Assembly (NCBI GenBank): GCA_023254815.1
Contig: JALRKI010000025.1
Span: 1-14,846 of the forward strand
DNA from: Flavobacteriaceae bacterium
Lineage (GTDB): Bacteria; Bacteroidota; Bacteroidia; Flavobacteriales; Flavobacteriaceae
Length of the DNA: 14,846 nt
Reading direction: 5' to 3'
Shown: positions 1-6,566 of the stretch, one piece after another
Layout: each line of letters opens with the position of its first letter
Position numbering within the stretch: the first letter of the stretch is position 1
The notes under the pieces: generated by a model
Told to the model about the DNA's origin: nothing
Databases searched by the model: none
What the model saw: only the letters and a program-made list of their open reading frames with translations
Made by a program: the position numbers and the translations under genes

Positions 1-314
1 TTGCTACCAGCGGTTAATTATACCCGCTAATTACAGTAAAGTAAAAGATAAATAGTAATTTAAAAAATGACATTTGTCATGTTTGTAAAAATTTTGAGAG
101 AAATCCAATTCTGTCCTAATAGCCATAATGCTTTGTTTTGAAATTCATTTTAGACCAATCTTTGTCACGTTAATTCCCCGATTGAATGCATCGAAAGGGA
201 TGAAGCATACCCAAGGCGCGGAATACAACGGTTGACAGTCGGTTGAAAAAGTATTTTGCTCTTTGGATTAAATTTAATTAATCAGTATTGCGCATGTGGC
301 TTAAGTAATGCCTC
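1..314. other. Gene-free left end, noncoding
   Basis: I see no supportable gene here. Reading frames entering from the left edge on the plus strand close within about 55 bases, so at most a few C-terminal codons of an upstream gene could be present. The flanks are strongly AT-rich, but roughly 165-255 is visibly richer in G and C. On the minus strand one frame stays open from about 258 to a TGA at 145-147, without a usable ATG. The stretch also holds the palindrome at 67-80 and an AT-only palindrome ATTAAATTTAAT at 267-278. It may be a conserved noncoding element or the remnant of a repeat or gene, but nothing in it identifies it. Confidence 0.5.
67..80. promoter_or_regulatory. 14-bp palindrome, possible operator
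   Basis: ATGACA and TGTCAT form a perfect 6-bp inverted repeat around a central TT. The short spacer and twofold symmetry fit a site for a dimeric DNA-binding protein, but no adjacent start codon or regulator gene is visible within the window. The role is inference only. Confidence 0.3.
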
Positions 315-358
315 AAAAAAAAAGGGATAGGTCCTAAATTGGATCTATCCCTTTTTTT
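315..358 (-). terminator. Strong intrinsic terminator, potentially bidirectional
   Basis: The arms 317-334 and 341-358 pair over 18 bp with one G-T wobble around a 6-nt loop (TAAATT). The stem core is GGGATAGGTCC against GGATCTATCCC. It is flanked by an A-run (315-323) and a T-run (352-358), so either strand gives a hairpin followed by a U-tract. It sits 21 bp after the stop codon of the minus-strand lipoprotein gene ending at 380 and most likely ends that transcript. Confidence 0.85.
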
Positions 359-379
359 ATCATTCAAATGTTCTTTTTG

Positions 380-934
380 TTACAAGTCACGATATAACTC
401 GAGTTTTAAATTTTCATCTTTAAGAAGGGTTAATGTCAAATTATTTAAATCCTTTGAAATTATAAACTTGAATTCTTCATCACCTAGTTTCAAAGTGTCG
501 TTCGATATATGATATTTTCCTCTCTTTCTTTCATCATTAACCTTGCTTTTAAAGTCACCATCTTTTCTTAAATCAACACTAAATTCGTCATCATAATAAA
601 TTCCCTCCCAATCCCCAATAAGAAGATCTTTGCTATTAGCGAGTCTAAATTTCAGGTCTTTACCGTCAGATGAAAGCTCTAAGTAATTCTCGTCCAAACG
701 ATTGATTTTAAATTTCTGGTCATCTAAGGTTAATGTTTCCCCATCTACCTGATAATCAATTACAGTTTGGTAATTTAAATCTTGGGCCTTCCCATCGGCT
801 AAAAATTGTATTATTTGATCTCCATCACTAATTTCAAGCCACCATTTGTTTTGTAGCTTATCGTCAATAGGTTCTTCACAAGCACTTAATGCAAATATTA
901 AGAGGAGTAAATAAATTTTGTTTAAAGTTGTCAT
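380..934 (-). CDS. Lipoprotein of unknown function, 184 aa
   Basis: This is a predicted lipoprotein. The N-terminus is Lys-containing, then has a hydrophobic stretch (residues 7-16) and a lipobox LSAC, so Cys19 would be lipidated after cleavage by signal peptidase II. The mature part begins C-E-E-P and is acidic and rich in Lys, Asp and Leu, with alternating short beta-like segments. A repeated style of 'gDWxxxYYxDE...' and 'NKWWLEISDGDQ' suggests two related lipocalin-like or beta-barrel halves, though this is only an impression. I chose the ATG at 934. The frame extends to a TTG at 961, but that codon lies inside a likely -7 promoter box (959-966), and the ATG is preceded by ten A residues, a usual translation-favouring context in Bacteroidota. 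The gene has its own promoter and terminator. No specific family was recognised. Confidence 0.8.
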   Translation of the reverse strand: MTTLNKIYLLLLIFALSACEEPIDDKLQNKWWLEISDGDQIIQFLADGKAQDLNYQTVIDYQVDGETLTLDDQKFKINRLDENYLELSSDGKDLKFRLANSKDLLIGDWEGIYYDDEFSVDLRKDGDFKSKVNDERKRGKYHISNDTLKLGDEEFKFIISKDLNNLTLTLLKDENLKLELYRDL

Positions 935-958
935 TGCTTTTTTTTTTAAAGTTATTTT

Positions 959-966
959 CAAACTTA
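959..966 (-). promoter_or_regulatory. Likely -7 promoter element (TAAGTTTG)
   Basis: On the minus strand this reads TAAGTTTG, a full match to the Bacteroidota -7 consensus TAnnTTTG. It lies 24 nt upstream of the ATG at 934. No clear -33 TTG is visible at the usual distance. Its position argues against translation starting at the TTG at 961. Confidence 0.5.
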
Positions 967-1126
967 TGTTAGTTTTAGTTTATCATTCTATACTCGTAAA
1001 TAATGCGAATATTTTTTTATCGAGTTTAATTAGCTGAAAGGGTAATTTTTGACGAATTATTGTTTTGGGACAGAATTATGACCTTTTCCAAATCCCAGTT
1101 CGCTCAGAGTTGTACCCTGATAGAAC

Positions 1127-1161
1127 AAAAAAACAACTTGAATGCTCAAGTCGTTTTTTTT
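1127..1161 (-). terminator. Intrinsic terminator
   Basis: The arms 1127-1141 and 1146-1160 pair around the loop ATGC, with CAACTTGA facing TCAAGTCG and one mismatch. A-runs and T-runs on the two sides give a U-tract in the minus direction. It lies 23 bp after the stop of the minus-strand gene ending at 1185. Confidence 0.8.
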
Positions 1162-1184
1162 GCAATTCAAAATACTTGAGGTGC

Positions 1185-1502
1185 TTATAAACCCATTAAC
1201 TCTGCGGCCTTAGGACATTTTTCTCGCAAAACAACCCGACTTTCCAATTGATCCTCTTCCGAAAATCCGTTCAATTCCGCTTTATCCATAGCACTTTTGA
1301 CACAAGACATGAATGCTTGGGCTTTTTCAGGACTGACTAGTTGGTCAAGCGCTTCTATAGATGTCATTTGATCTTCACTGACCTCAAGGGCGCTAAAGCA
1401 ATCACAAACCTCCTCAGCCACTGTTTCACCTACAGAGGATGAGCAGTTCCAAAACGTTAATAGGATTGACAAGATAATTACTAGTTTAATGCTAATTTTC
1501 AT
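1185..1502 (-). CDS. Small Cys-containing lipoprotein, 105 aa
   Basis: The protein has a short basic start and a hydrophobic segment (residues 7-17), then a lipobox-like FWNC, so Cys20 is the probable lipidation site. The -3 position is Phe, a weak but tolerated lipobox. The mature part is short and helical. Four further cysteines (C33 and C35 in a CDC motif, C67, C96) could form two disulfides across a small helical bundle in the periplasm. The ATG at 1502 is the natural start. A terminator follows. No clear promoter was found in the 80-bp gap from the gene upstream (1583-1888), so it may be read from that transcript. Small lipoproteins with this Cys layout are common among uncharacterised Bacteroidota proteins. 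The function is unknown. Confidence 0.75.
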   Translation of the reverse strand: MKISIKLVIILSILLTFWNCSSSVGETVAEEVCDCFSALEVSEDQMTSIEALDQLVSPEKAQAFMSCVKSAMDKAELNGFSEEDQLESRVVLREKCPKAAELMGL

Positions 1503-1582
1503 ACAATTTAATTTTAAGGGATTAACTTTTGTTAAAGTTCATTTTGATATTACAGTTATTGCTTCACAAGTCATTAAAGAGG

Positions 1583-1888
1583 TTAAAAATTTGAAATGAA
1601 CGCCTTCATGATCTTATTGTTTGGTGAAGAAAATAGCGCAAAAATATTATCTACATTGGCTGTTGACTTTAGGTTAATTTCTGTTTTACCATTGACTTCC
1701 ATTAGAGAAATGTCAATTTCTCCAAACACCGTTATTTTTTTATACTTGCCATTCAGCTGTCTTAAGGTTTCATTTTTTTTAATGTTCTTAAATCCTCCAA
1801 GAGTCAGAGCATCTTCGCATCTTTTCAATGCCTCGTAAATTTGCAAATCTGTTTGCAGCAATTGTTGTTTACTTCTTCTGATTCCCAT
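1583..1888 (-). CDS. Small soluble protein of unknown function, 101 aa
   Basis: This protein has no signal peptide or membrane segment. It starts with a basic MGIRRSKQQ, followed by an amphipathic helix (about 15-30) carrying 'ALKRCEDAL', then several beta-strand-like stretches including KKITVFGEIDISL and KTEINLKSTAN, and ends in DNIFALFSSPNNKIMKAF. The pattern of one helix, a four-strand sheet and a final helix is like a compact alpha-beta domain, and I recall similar uncharacterised domains that include a 'DNIFALF.SPN' end. Its start is 15 bp after the stop of the lipoprotein gene at 1904-2269, so the two are probably cotranscribed. No catalytic residues stand out. It is judged real because of its position and balanced protein composition. 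Confidence 0.65.
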   Translation of the reverse strand: MGIRRSKQQLLQTDLQIYEALKRCEDALTLGGFKNIKKNETLRQLNGKYKKITVFGEIDISLMEVNGKTEINLKSTANVDNIFALFSSPNNKIMKAFISNF

Positions 1889-1903
1889 ATCTATTTTATA
1901 TTT

Positions 1904-2269
1904 CTATTCATACATAGCCTCAACCAATCCTAAATATACTATCATGGCTTGAGGAACTTCGTTTATTTCTAAAGCACTAAATTCGAATGTACTTTTATCC
2001 TCCGAAATGGTATATTGGAGAAGGGCATCTACGTTTTTGTCCATATACATTATAGTGCCCTCAATATTGACAAAATTTACTCCGTCTTCACTAACGCCAC
2101 TCGACCAGTATGGATTTCCAAAAAACCCTTCAATAGCTTCACCAAGGGTCTTGTCTGGATAGTTCATTAAGGTACCGTTTTTAACAATTGCTATAGTTTC
2201 GTCGTCATTACATGAATTAAAAACTGTTACCGCAAGTACAATGATTAATAATTTTTTAAATACCTTCAC
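1904..2269 (-). CDS. Lipoprotein of unknown function, 121 aa (GTG start)
   Basis: The signal sequence is typical for a lipoprotein: MKVFKK, a hydrophobic run (7-17), then FNSC with Cys20 as the lipidation site. The mature start is C-N-D-D-E, an acidic stretch similar to Bacteroidota surface-export signals. The body reads 'VKNGTLMNYPDKTLGEAIEGFFGNPYW' (described here in part: NGTLMNYPDKTLGEA) and 'GVSEDGVNFVNIEG', consistent with a small beta-rich domain I have seen in other uncharacterised secreted proteins, but I cannot name the family. The start is GTG. It is the only in-frame start giving a complete signal peptide, and it is preceded by AT-only sequence. A -7 promoter box lies 26 nt upstream. 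It is the first gene of a probable pair with 1583-1888 and is divergent from the membrane regulator candidate at 2339. Confidence 0.75.
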   Translation of the reverse strand: MKVFKKLLIIVLAVTVFNSCNDDETIAIVKNGTLMNYPDKTLGEAIEGFFGNPYWSSGVSEDGVNFVNIEGTIMYMDKNVDALLQYTISEDKSTFEFSALEINEVPQAMIVYLGLVEAMYE

Positions 2270-2294
2270 TTTATTTATTTGTCATTTCTTTACA

Positions 2295-2302
2295 CAAAAA
2301 TA
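2295..2302 (-). promoter_or_regulatory. Likely -7 promoter element (TATTTTTG)
   Basis: On the minus strand this reads TATTTTTG, matching TAnnTTTG. It lies 26 nt upstream of the GTG at 2269 in the 69-bp divergent region. No good -33 TTG was found. It would drive 1904-2269 and probably 1583-1888. Confidence 0.5.
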
Positions 2303-2338
2303 TTTAAACAAAAAATGGAAATAATGTATTAACATCTA

Positions 2339-3646
2339 ATGCGAATACTTTTTTTTATACTATTGGAAATATGTATTATTGAAGTGGGCTGTTGTCAAGC
2401 GAACATGAAAACCATTGACAATTTTCTTTATAATTCGAACAGTCAATTGTTCAATATTATATCTGCTGACAGTCTGTTTTCTTATAATCTGAAAGCACAG
2501 CTTGTAAGTAAATCCTTGTTTCCGCGCAAGGATTATGACATCAAAGCGTTGTCACCATTATTAAGCAGTACGACCTCATATTATCCGTCAAATGAGACCG
2601 GGGTGGTTGTTGATGATAAATTCAACAGGCTTGATAGAACGATTCACAAGAATTTTTTTATGAACAGCAGCTTTTTTGTCCATCATGACACTTTGTTCAG
2701 AATAGGTGGATATGGGTTTTGGACAAAATATAGGGGATTGTCTTATTTTGACAAGTCACAGCATTTGTGGCTTCCCTATATTCTTAAGGCTATTGATGGT
2801 GATTATGAAGGTATATTAAATCCGAATGTCAACTGCATTGAAGAGGGCGTTTATGTCATATATGCTGGGCGTACCTTCGACACCGGAAATCCTTTAAAGG
2901 AATTTATAAACAACAGAGTTTTTGAGCTTAATTTTGAGTCAAAATCAATCACTTACCGAGGGGAAAGTTCAGAGGATTTATCGGGTCAAAGGGTAGTTTC
3001 TGACGATAATTTTTTAATTTTAAACAAATCTGGACTCACAAAATTAGATTGGAAAAATAATATAATTCAATTTTTTCCAGCTTATTGGACCTCTCAAGTT
3101 TTAAACGAATTTGATGTTTTCTTAATAAATGATCATTTTTATTTTATTGAACAACAAAATGACACTTTTAAATTGTCAATGGCTCCCAATAATTTTGCGA
3201 ATTTGAATGCAAATTATTCTAATGAAATTATAAAATCGAATAACTTACTAATGTATGTCGTCCCTTTAGGATGCATTGTCTTGTTTATAATAATTACATT
3301 GTTGTATCGCAAGTCAAATGAAATCGTTGTTTATAAAACTCATTTATTATATAGGTTTAAAACAATAGATATTGATGAATTTGAATTTAAAATTCTTAAA
3401 CTTCTTTATCGCGACCATAAGATTACAACCAATCAAATTCATAATGTGCTCAATACTAAAGACCTTCATCCACATCATGTTTATCGCTTAATTCCGGAAG
3501 TTATGCGAGATTTGGGGAAAACTTTGAATCTTCTTACTTCGAAAAAGGAACTTGTATTTTCAGTCTCCAAAAGTAAAACTGATCGCCGTTATCGGGAATA
3601 TTTTCTCAATAAAGCCTTTAAAATTAGAGTCAACGATTTGAATTAA
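2339..3646 (+). CDS. Membrane-anchored winged-helix-like protein with periplasmic sensor region, 435 aa
   Basis: The layout is an N-terminal signal sequence (1-20, ending VGCCQA), a periplasmic region (about 21-300), one transmembrane helix (about 303-323) followed by basic YRK, and a cytoplasmic tail. The periplasmic part contains kelch-like text, 'FRIGGYGFWTKYRGLSYFD' at 120-138, and several 'LxxLxx' beta segments, so a beta-propeller is plausible. The tail (about 344-425) looks like a winged helix: DEFEFKILKLLYRDHK, then TTNQIHNVLN, a basic recognition-like helix around HHVYRLIPEVMRDLG, and a wing ending in SKTDRRYREYF. From memory, related Bacteroidota proteins join exported propeller domains to such tails. 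DNA binding is inference. If right, the topology (sensor outside at the N-terminus, DNA-binding part inside at the C-terminus) is the reverse of ToxR/CadC. It is divergent from the lipoprotein pair at 1583-2269, and its 3' end overlaps alkB by 17 bp. Confidence 0.7.
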   Translation: MRILFFILLEICIIEVGCCQANMKTIDNFLYNSNSQLFNIISADSLFSYNLKAQLVSKSLFPRKDYDIKALSPLLSSTTSYYPSNETGVVVDDKFNRLDRTIHKNFFMNSSFFVHHDTLFRIGGYGFWTKYRGLSYFDKSQHLWLPYILKAIDGDYEGILNPNVNCIEEGVYVIYAGRTFDTGNPLKEFINNRVFELNFESKSITYRGESSEDLSGQRVVSDDNFLILNKSGLTKLDWKNNIIQFFPAYWTSQVLNEFDVFLINDHFYFIEQQNDTFKLSMAPNNFANLNANYSNEIIKSNNLLMYVVPLGCIVLFIIITLLYRKSNEIVVYKTHLLYRFKTIDIDEFEFKILKLLYRDHKITTNQIHNVLNTKDLHPHHVYRLIPEVMRDLGKTLNLLTSKKELVFSVSKSKTDRRYREYFLNKAFKIRVNDLN

Positions 3647-4247
3647 TTGAATTAGTATTAATAGTCCTAAACGTCAAATTGATTCTAGGTGAAGTTATCC
3701 GCTTGGAGGGCGGCAAACGGTGCAGCCAATGGGTTTGAGTTTCCCCTTTCATAACCAAAAGACTGCCGTGGTGCAGATGTACTGTCACTACCTCTTTACT
3801 GAGTTTGTGTTTAAAAGCAAATTTCCGTTCTGCCCCAAAACTTAAAGAGGCAATAGCGCCATTTTTTTTCAATTCCTTCTCTCCATCACTGTGCCAAGCC
3901 ATGCCTTCGGTGCCATCGTGGTATAGATTCAATAAACAAGAGTTGTATGTCTCACCACTCACTTGTTCCGCAACTTCCTTCAATATGATGAGGTCCTCAG
4001 TCCAAGGCAGTGCCAATTTTGTCGTTTTTGAATAGGTGTATTTAAAGGGCAAATCACCATACCACGCGACCTTTCTTTTTGTGATAATCTTTTTCCCAAA
4101 CATCATAGCTTCGTCATTTCTCCAGGCGATAAGGGTCATCAGTCGCTCAAAAAATATATTGGATTGATGCTCCGGTATTATAGGACCGAAGTAATATACC
4201 TCTCCTTCTCCGGGCAGTAAATTGATTTCAGAAGTAAATGGACTCAT
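3630..4247 (-). CDS. AlkB-family 2OG-Fe(II) dioxygenase, nucleic acid demethylase
   Basis: This is an AlkB-type repair enzyme that oxidises methyl groups on bases such as 1-methyladenine and 3-methylcytosine, using 2-oxoglutarate, O2 and Fe(II). The iron ligands are visible as H119 and D121 in MAWHSDGE and H176 in THWLHRLP. The 2-oxoglutarate-binding arginines are R188 and R194 in SPRINLTFR. NLYHDG (107-112) is the conserved N-x-Y element. At 205 aa it has the usual length of the compact ALKBH2/3-like bacterial form, and AWYGDLPFKYTYS (61-73) resembles the substrate-lid part of that subgroup. It is a cytosolic protein with an ATG start. It is not near an ada gene. Its last 17 bp overlap the 3' end of the convergent gene at 2339-3646. 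Confidence 0.92.
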   Translation of the reverse strand: MSPFTSEINLLPGEGEVYYFGPIIPEHQSNIFFERLMTLIAWRNDEAMMFGKKIITKRKVAWYGDLPFKYTYSKTTKLALPWTEDLIILKEVAEQVSGETYNSCLLNLYHDGTEGMAWHSDGEKELKKNGAIASLSFGAERKFAFKHKLSKEVVTVHLHHGSLLVMKGETQTHWLHRLPPSKRITSPRINLTFRTINTNSINSNR

Positions 4248-4331
4248 CTTGATTGTCTGGGTGTTTTGTGAATAAAGGTAAATTATTTATATCCCATTGA
4301 TAGTTTTTATATATTTATAAAAAAAGAAATT

Positions 4332-4733
4332 ATGAAAACATTGAAAATTTTATTCTTCGTTTTACTCGGAATGAGCATCAGTTCTTGTTCTGTTTCAGAA
4401 GAAGACAAAGTTAGAAATACTGCCGAAGCATTTTTAGAGGCTCTAGGGAAATATGACTTCAAGGAAGCCGCATCTTATTGCGATGAGTCAACCAAGCAAC
4501 TCCTTTTATCTCTGGAAGAACTAATGAAAGAGTATGGAGAAGATATGGCCTCGCTCCCTAAAAGTGAATTCAATATAAAGTCTGTGGAGATCAACAATAA
4601 TGAAGCCAGTGTTACTTACCTAGATGATGACGGCAAACCTGAACAATTGTATCTCATTAAAGTTGACGATGAGTGGAAAGTATCTATTGATAAGGAAGAC
4701 CTGAACAAAGAAGAACTGGACAAGGAGGAGTAG
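4332..4733 (+). CDS. DUF4878-like (NTF2-fold) lipoprotein, 133 aa
   Basis: The lipoprotein signal is MKTLKILFFVLLGMSISSC, with Cys19 lipidated. The mature domain begins with 'DKVRNTAEAFLEALGKYDFKEAASY' (key elements FLEAL, YDFKEAASY, residues 25-49), followed by a helix, then strands 'SVEINNNEASVTYLDD' and 'YLIKVDDEWKVSI'. This is the order expected for DUF4878/NTF2-like small domains that many Bacteroidota carry in envelope lipoproteins. The C-terminus (about 118-133) is a charged Asp/Glu/Lys tail. The ATG follows an AAAAAAAGAAATT stretch. A good terminator lies at 4760-4794. The ligand or partner is unknown. Confidence 0.8.
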   Translation: MKTLKILFFVLLGMSISSCSVSEEDKVRNTAEAFLEALGKYDFKEAASYCDESTKQLLLSLEELMKEYGEDMASLPKSEFNIKSVEINNNEASVTYLDDDGKPEQLYLIKVDDEWKVSIDKEDLNKEELDKEE

Positions 4734-4759
4734 TCCTGATCATTCAAACAATCATTTGA

Positions 4760-4794
4760 AGTGCGTGACATATTTGTGATGTGACGCACTTTTT
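4760..4794 (+). terminator. Intrinsic terminator
   Basis: AGTGCGTGACAT (4760-4771) pairs with ATGTGACGCACT (4779-4790) over 12 positions with a single G-G mismatch and a 7-nt loop, followed by TTTTT. It is placed to end the transcript of 4332-4733. It ends only 12 bp before the ATG of the next plus-strand gene. Confidence 0.8.
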
Positions 4795-4806
4795 GATTAT
4801 CACAAC

Positions 4807-5472
4807 ATGGTTTCAAAAAAAAATATTAAGGTCATTGCAACATTTGTATCGCTGGTACTAGTCGTAACGGCAGTAATTTTTTTTCAACGTATCGATGAAA
4901 AGGTAGAAAATCAAATGATTAAAATCGACAAAGAAATGCTCCGCATGTCCTCCGAAGAGGTACAAAAATTGAAAACTGGAGACTTGATTTTCAGAAAGGG
5001 CTATGGCATGGTGAGTGAATGGGTGTCAACATTTTTGGAACATGGGCTCTATGATCTGACTCATGTAGGCATTGTCATGGTGAAACCAAATGGAGTTTTT
5101 GTGGCTCATGCCTTGTCAAGCAAACAAATGCAGATCAATGGAGTAATTATTCAACCACTGCATGAATTTCTTCAAGCTTCCAATCCTGAAAACATTTTAG
5201 TGGTGCGTTGGAAAAAATACAGCTCCACGATGGACAGCAACTTGTGGTCATCTGTCAATACATATGTCCACGAAAAAATCCCCTTCGACAAAGAGGCTGA
5301 TTACGACGATTCGAGCGCTGTGTACTGTAATGAGATGATTGTAAAACTGTGGATGAATGAATTAGGGCTTATCGATCCGCCAAAAAATTCAGATGAAAAA
5401 AAATACCTTTTCCACAATCTCTCGGTGCTTTACGATCCCAGTAAAACCGATATTATTTTTAGTACCTTTTAG
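4807..5472 (+). CDS. Membrane-anchored YiiX/YebB-type NlpC/P60-like cysteine hydrolase, 221 aa
   Basis: A single N-terminal membrane helix (about 8-27) is followed by a short linker and a permuted papain-like domain of the YiiX/YebB (PF05708) type. The key elements are LKTGDLIFRKG (55-65), the catalytic His in DLTHVGIV (H86) and the catalytic Cys in AVYCNEMI (C174), with the order His then Cys typical of the permuted fold. Length fits the family. Members are thought to cleave amide or ester bonds in peptidoglycan or lipids, but the substrate here cannot be told from sequence. The active domain should face the periplasm. The start is 12 bp after a strong terminator with no room for a normal promoter between, so it may depend on read-through or an internal promoter. 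It is convergent with, and only 2 bp from, the acyltransferase gene. Confidence 0.85.
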   Translation: MVSKKNIKVIATFVSLVLVVTAVIFFQRIDEKVENQMIKIDKEMLRMSSEEVQKLKTGDLIFRKGYGMVSEWVSTFLEHGLYDLTHVGIVMVKPNGVFVAHALSSKQMQINGVIIQPLHEFLQASNPENILVVRWKKYSSTMDSNLWSSVNTYVHEKIPFDKEADYDDSSAVYCNEMIVKLWMNELGLIDPPKNSDEKKYLFHNLSVLYDPSKTDIIFSTF

Positions 5473-5474
5473 CG

Positions 5475-6566
5475 CTAGGTCGACTGAGTTTTGTTCTTTT
5501 TAAGGCTTGTTTTTTTCTTGTAATATTCGCTATGGTAATAGCCCAATACAATAAAAATAACAGTTAATACAAACCCTAATGCACCGAAGGCGGATTCCCA
5601 ACCGTCGAGACCTTTTGGCGTAATGATTAGTTTGAGCCCATATCCAATTAAACCACCATACAACAACATGTAGTGAATAATATAGACAGACAAAGTACGC
5701 TGGCCTATTTCTAAAAATAGTCCTTCTCTAAACCGTTGTTCAAGGATCATAAAGAGAGAAAACAGTAAAAAAGTATCTCCAAGACGGTGAAACAAATAAG
5801 GACTACTCATCACTTCAGGATCAACTAAATTGGGAAAATTGGAAACAATTACTTCGACAATTGAGGAACTCATAAATATCAAAACGATACCGGAAAACGC
5901 CAACCACAAGCTCCATTGTGGGAACGCTGCCTTGAGAGTGTCTTTCATCAGCAAGGCCAAGAAACTTCCAATACTGACAAAGCCGACCCAAGGGAAAATG
6001 TAAAATACTCCACCGTTGATCTTGGTCAAATAGGTCCCAATCATTGAAGGAAGGTTAGGGAATTCAGCCATTCTGTAGAAAGGTTCCGATAGAAATACAA
6101 ACAAAGTAAAACTCACCAAAACTGCAGCTAAGGCGCCCCTTGAGATGTTAGCACAAAGCCAATAAATTGCAACTAAAAAAATTAAATTGACACCAATGAT
6201 ATGCAAGACGTCTGTGATGAAAAAATTGGGATATATCTGTCCTATAAACAAACCCCAAATATTTGACCGAAGGACATAGCCCCATGCAATGAGTTCCAGG
6301 CCACGAAAAAGCCCTTTTTTCAATCTAGGGTTTTTACGCCCTTGAGTGGGGTGAAGCAGCAGGAGATAGGTGAATACAAATCCTGTTACCGTAAAAAACA
6401 CCGGGGCAGTAAAGCCTCGACAATACAACCAAATGTTGTAAACCACTGAACTAGTATCCCTTGACTCGTATGACAAAAAGGTGTCCACAAAATGCCCTTG
6501 GAGCATCATTAAAATGGCGAAAGCCCTCAGCGCATCAATAAAATGTAAACGTGGTTTTTGATTCAT
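5475..6566 (-). CDS. HGSNAT-like (DUF1624) multi-pass membrane acyltransferase, 363 aa
   Basis: This is a polytopic inner-membrane protein with about ten hydrophobic segments. The start PRLHFIDALRAFAILMMLQGHFVD carries the family signature: Asp11 and Arg14, and His25, the position expected for the acyl-transferring histidine of heparan-alpha-glucosaminide N-acetyltransferase-like enzymes. A second signature is TDVLHIIGVNLI (118-129). The C-terminus is a lysine-rich cytoplasmic tail. Such proteins move an acetyl or similar group from a cytoplasmic donor to an extracytoplasmic sugar. Its ATG overlaps the TGA of waaA by 4 bp (ATGA), so it is translationally coupled to Kdo transfer. A role in modifying the LPS core or another glycan is inferred from that. 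An acyltransferase-3-like or OpgC-like label is an alternative. Confidence 0.82.
   Translation of the reverse strand: MNQKPRLHFIDALRAFAILMMLQGHFVDTFLSYESRDTSSVVYNIWLYCRGFTAPVFFTVTGFVFTYLLLLHPTQGRKNPRLKKGLFRGLELIAWGYVLRSNIWGLFIGQIYPNFFITDVLHIIGVNLIFLVAIYWLCANISRGALAAVLVSFTLFVFLSEPFYRMAEFPNLPSMIGTYLTKINGGVFYIFPWVGFVSIGSFLALLMKDTLKAAFPQWSLWLAFSGIVLIFMSSSIVEVIVSNFPNLVDPEVMSSPYLFHRLGDTFLLFSLFMILEQRFREGLFLEIGQRTLSVYIIHYMLLYGGLIGYGLKLIITPKGLDGWESAFGALGFVLTVIFIVLGYYHSEYYKKKTSLKKNKTQST

Noticed and set aside
935..961. TTG start extending the first lipoprotein by nine residues
   Set aside because: It would put the start codon inside a likely -7 promoter box and add a Lys-rich run before an already complete lipoprotein signal; the ATG at 934 is better.
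1524..1539. Perfect 6-bp hairpin AACTTT-TGTT-AAAGTT between two minus-strand genes, considered as a terminator
   Set aside because: It is AT-rich and has no following U-tract on the minus strand, so termination is not supported.
3805..4035. Plus-strand open frame within alkB
   Set aside because: It lies antisense to a gene with complete catalytic motifs, and its translation looks like no protein I know.
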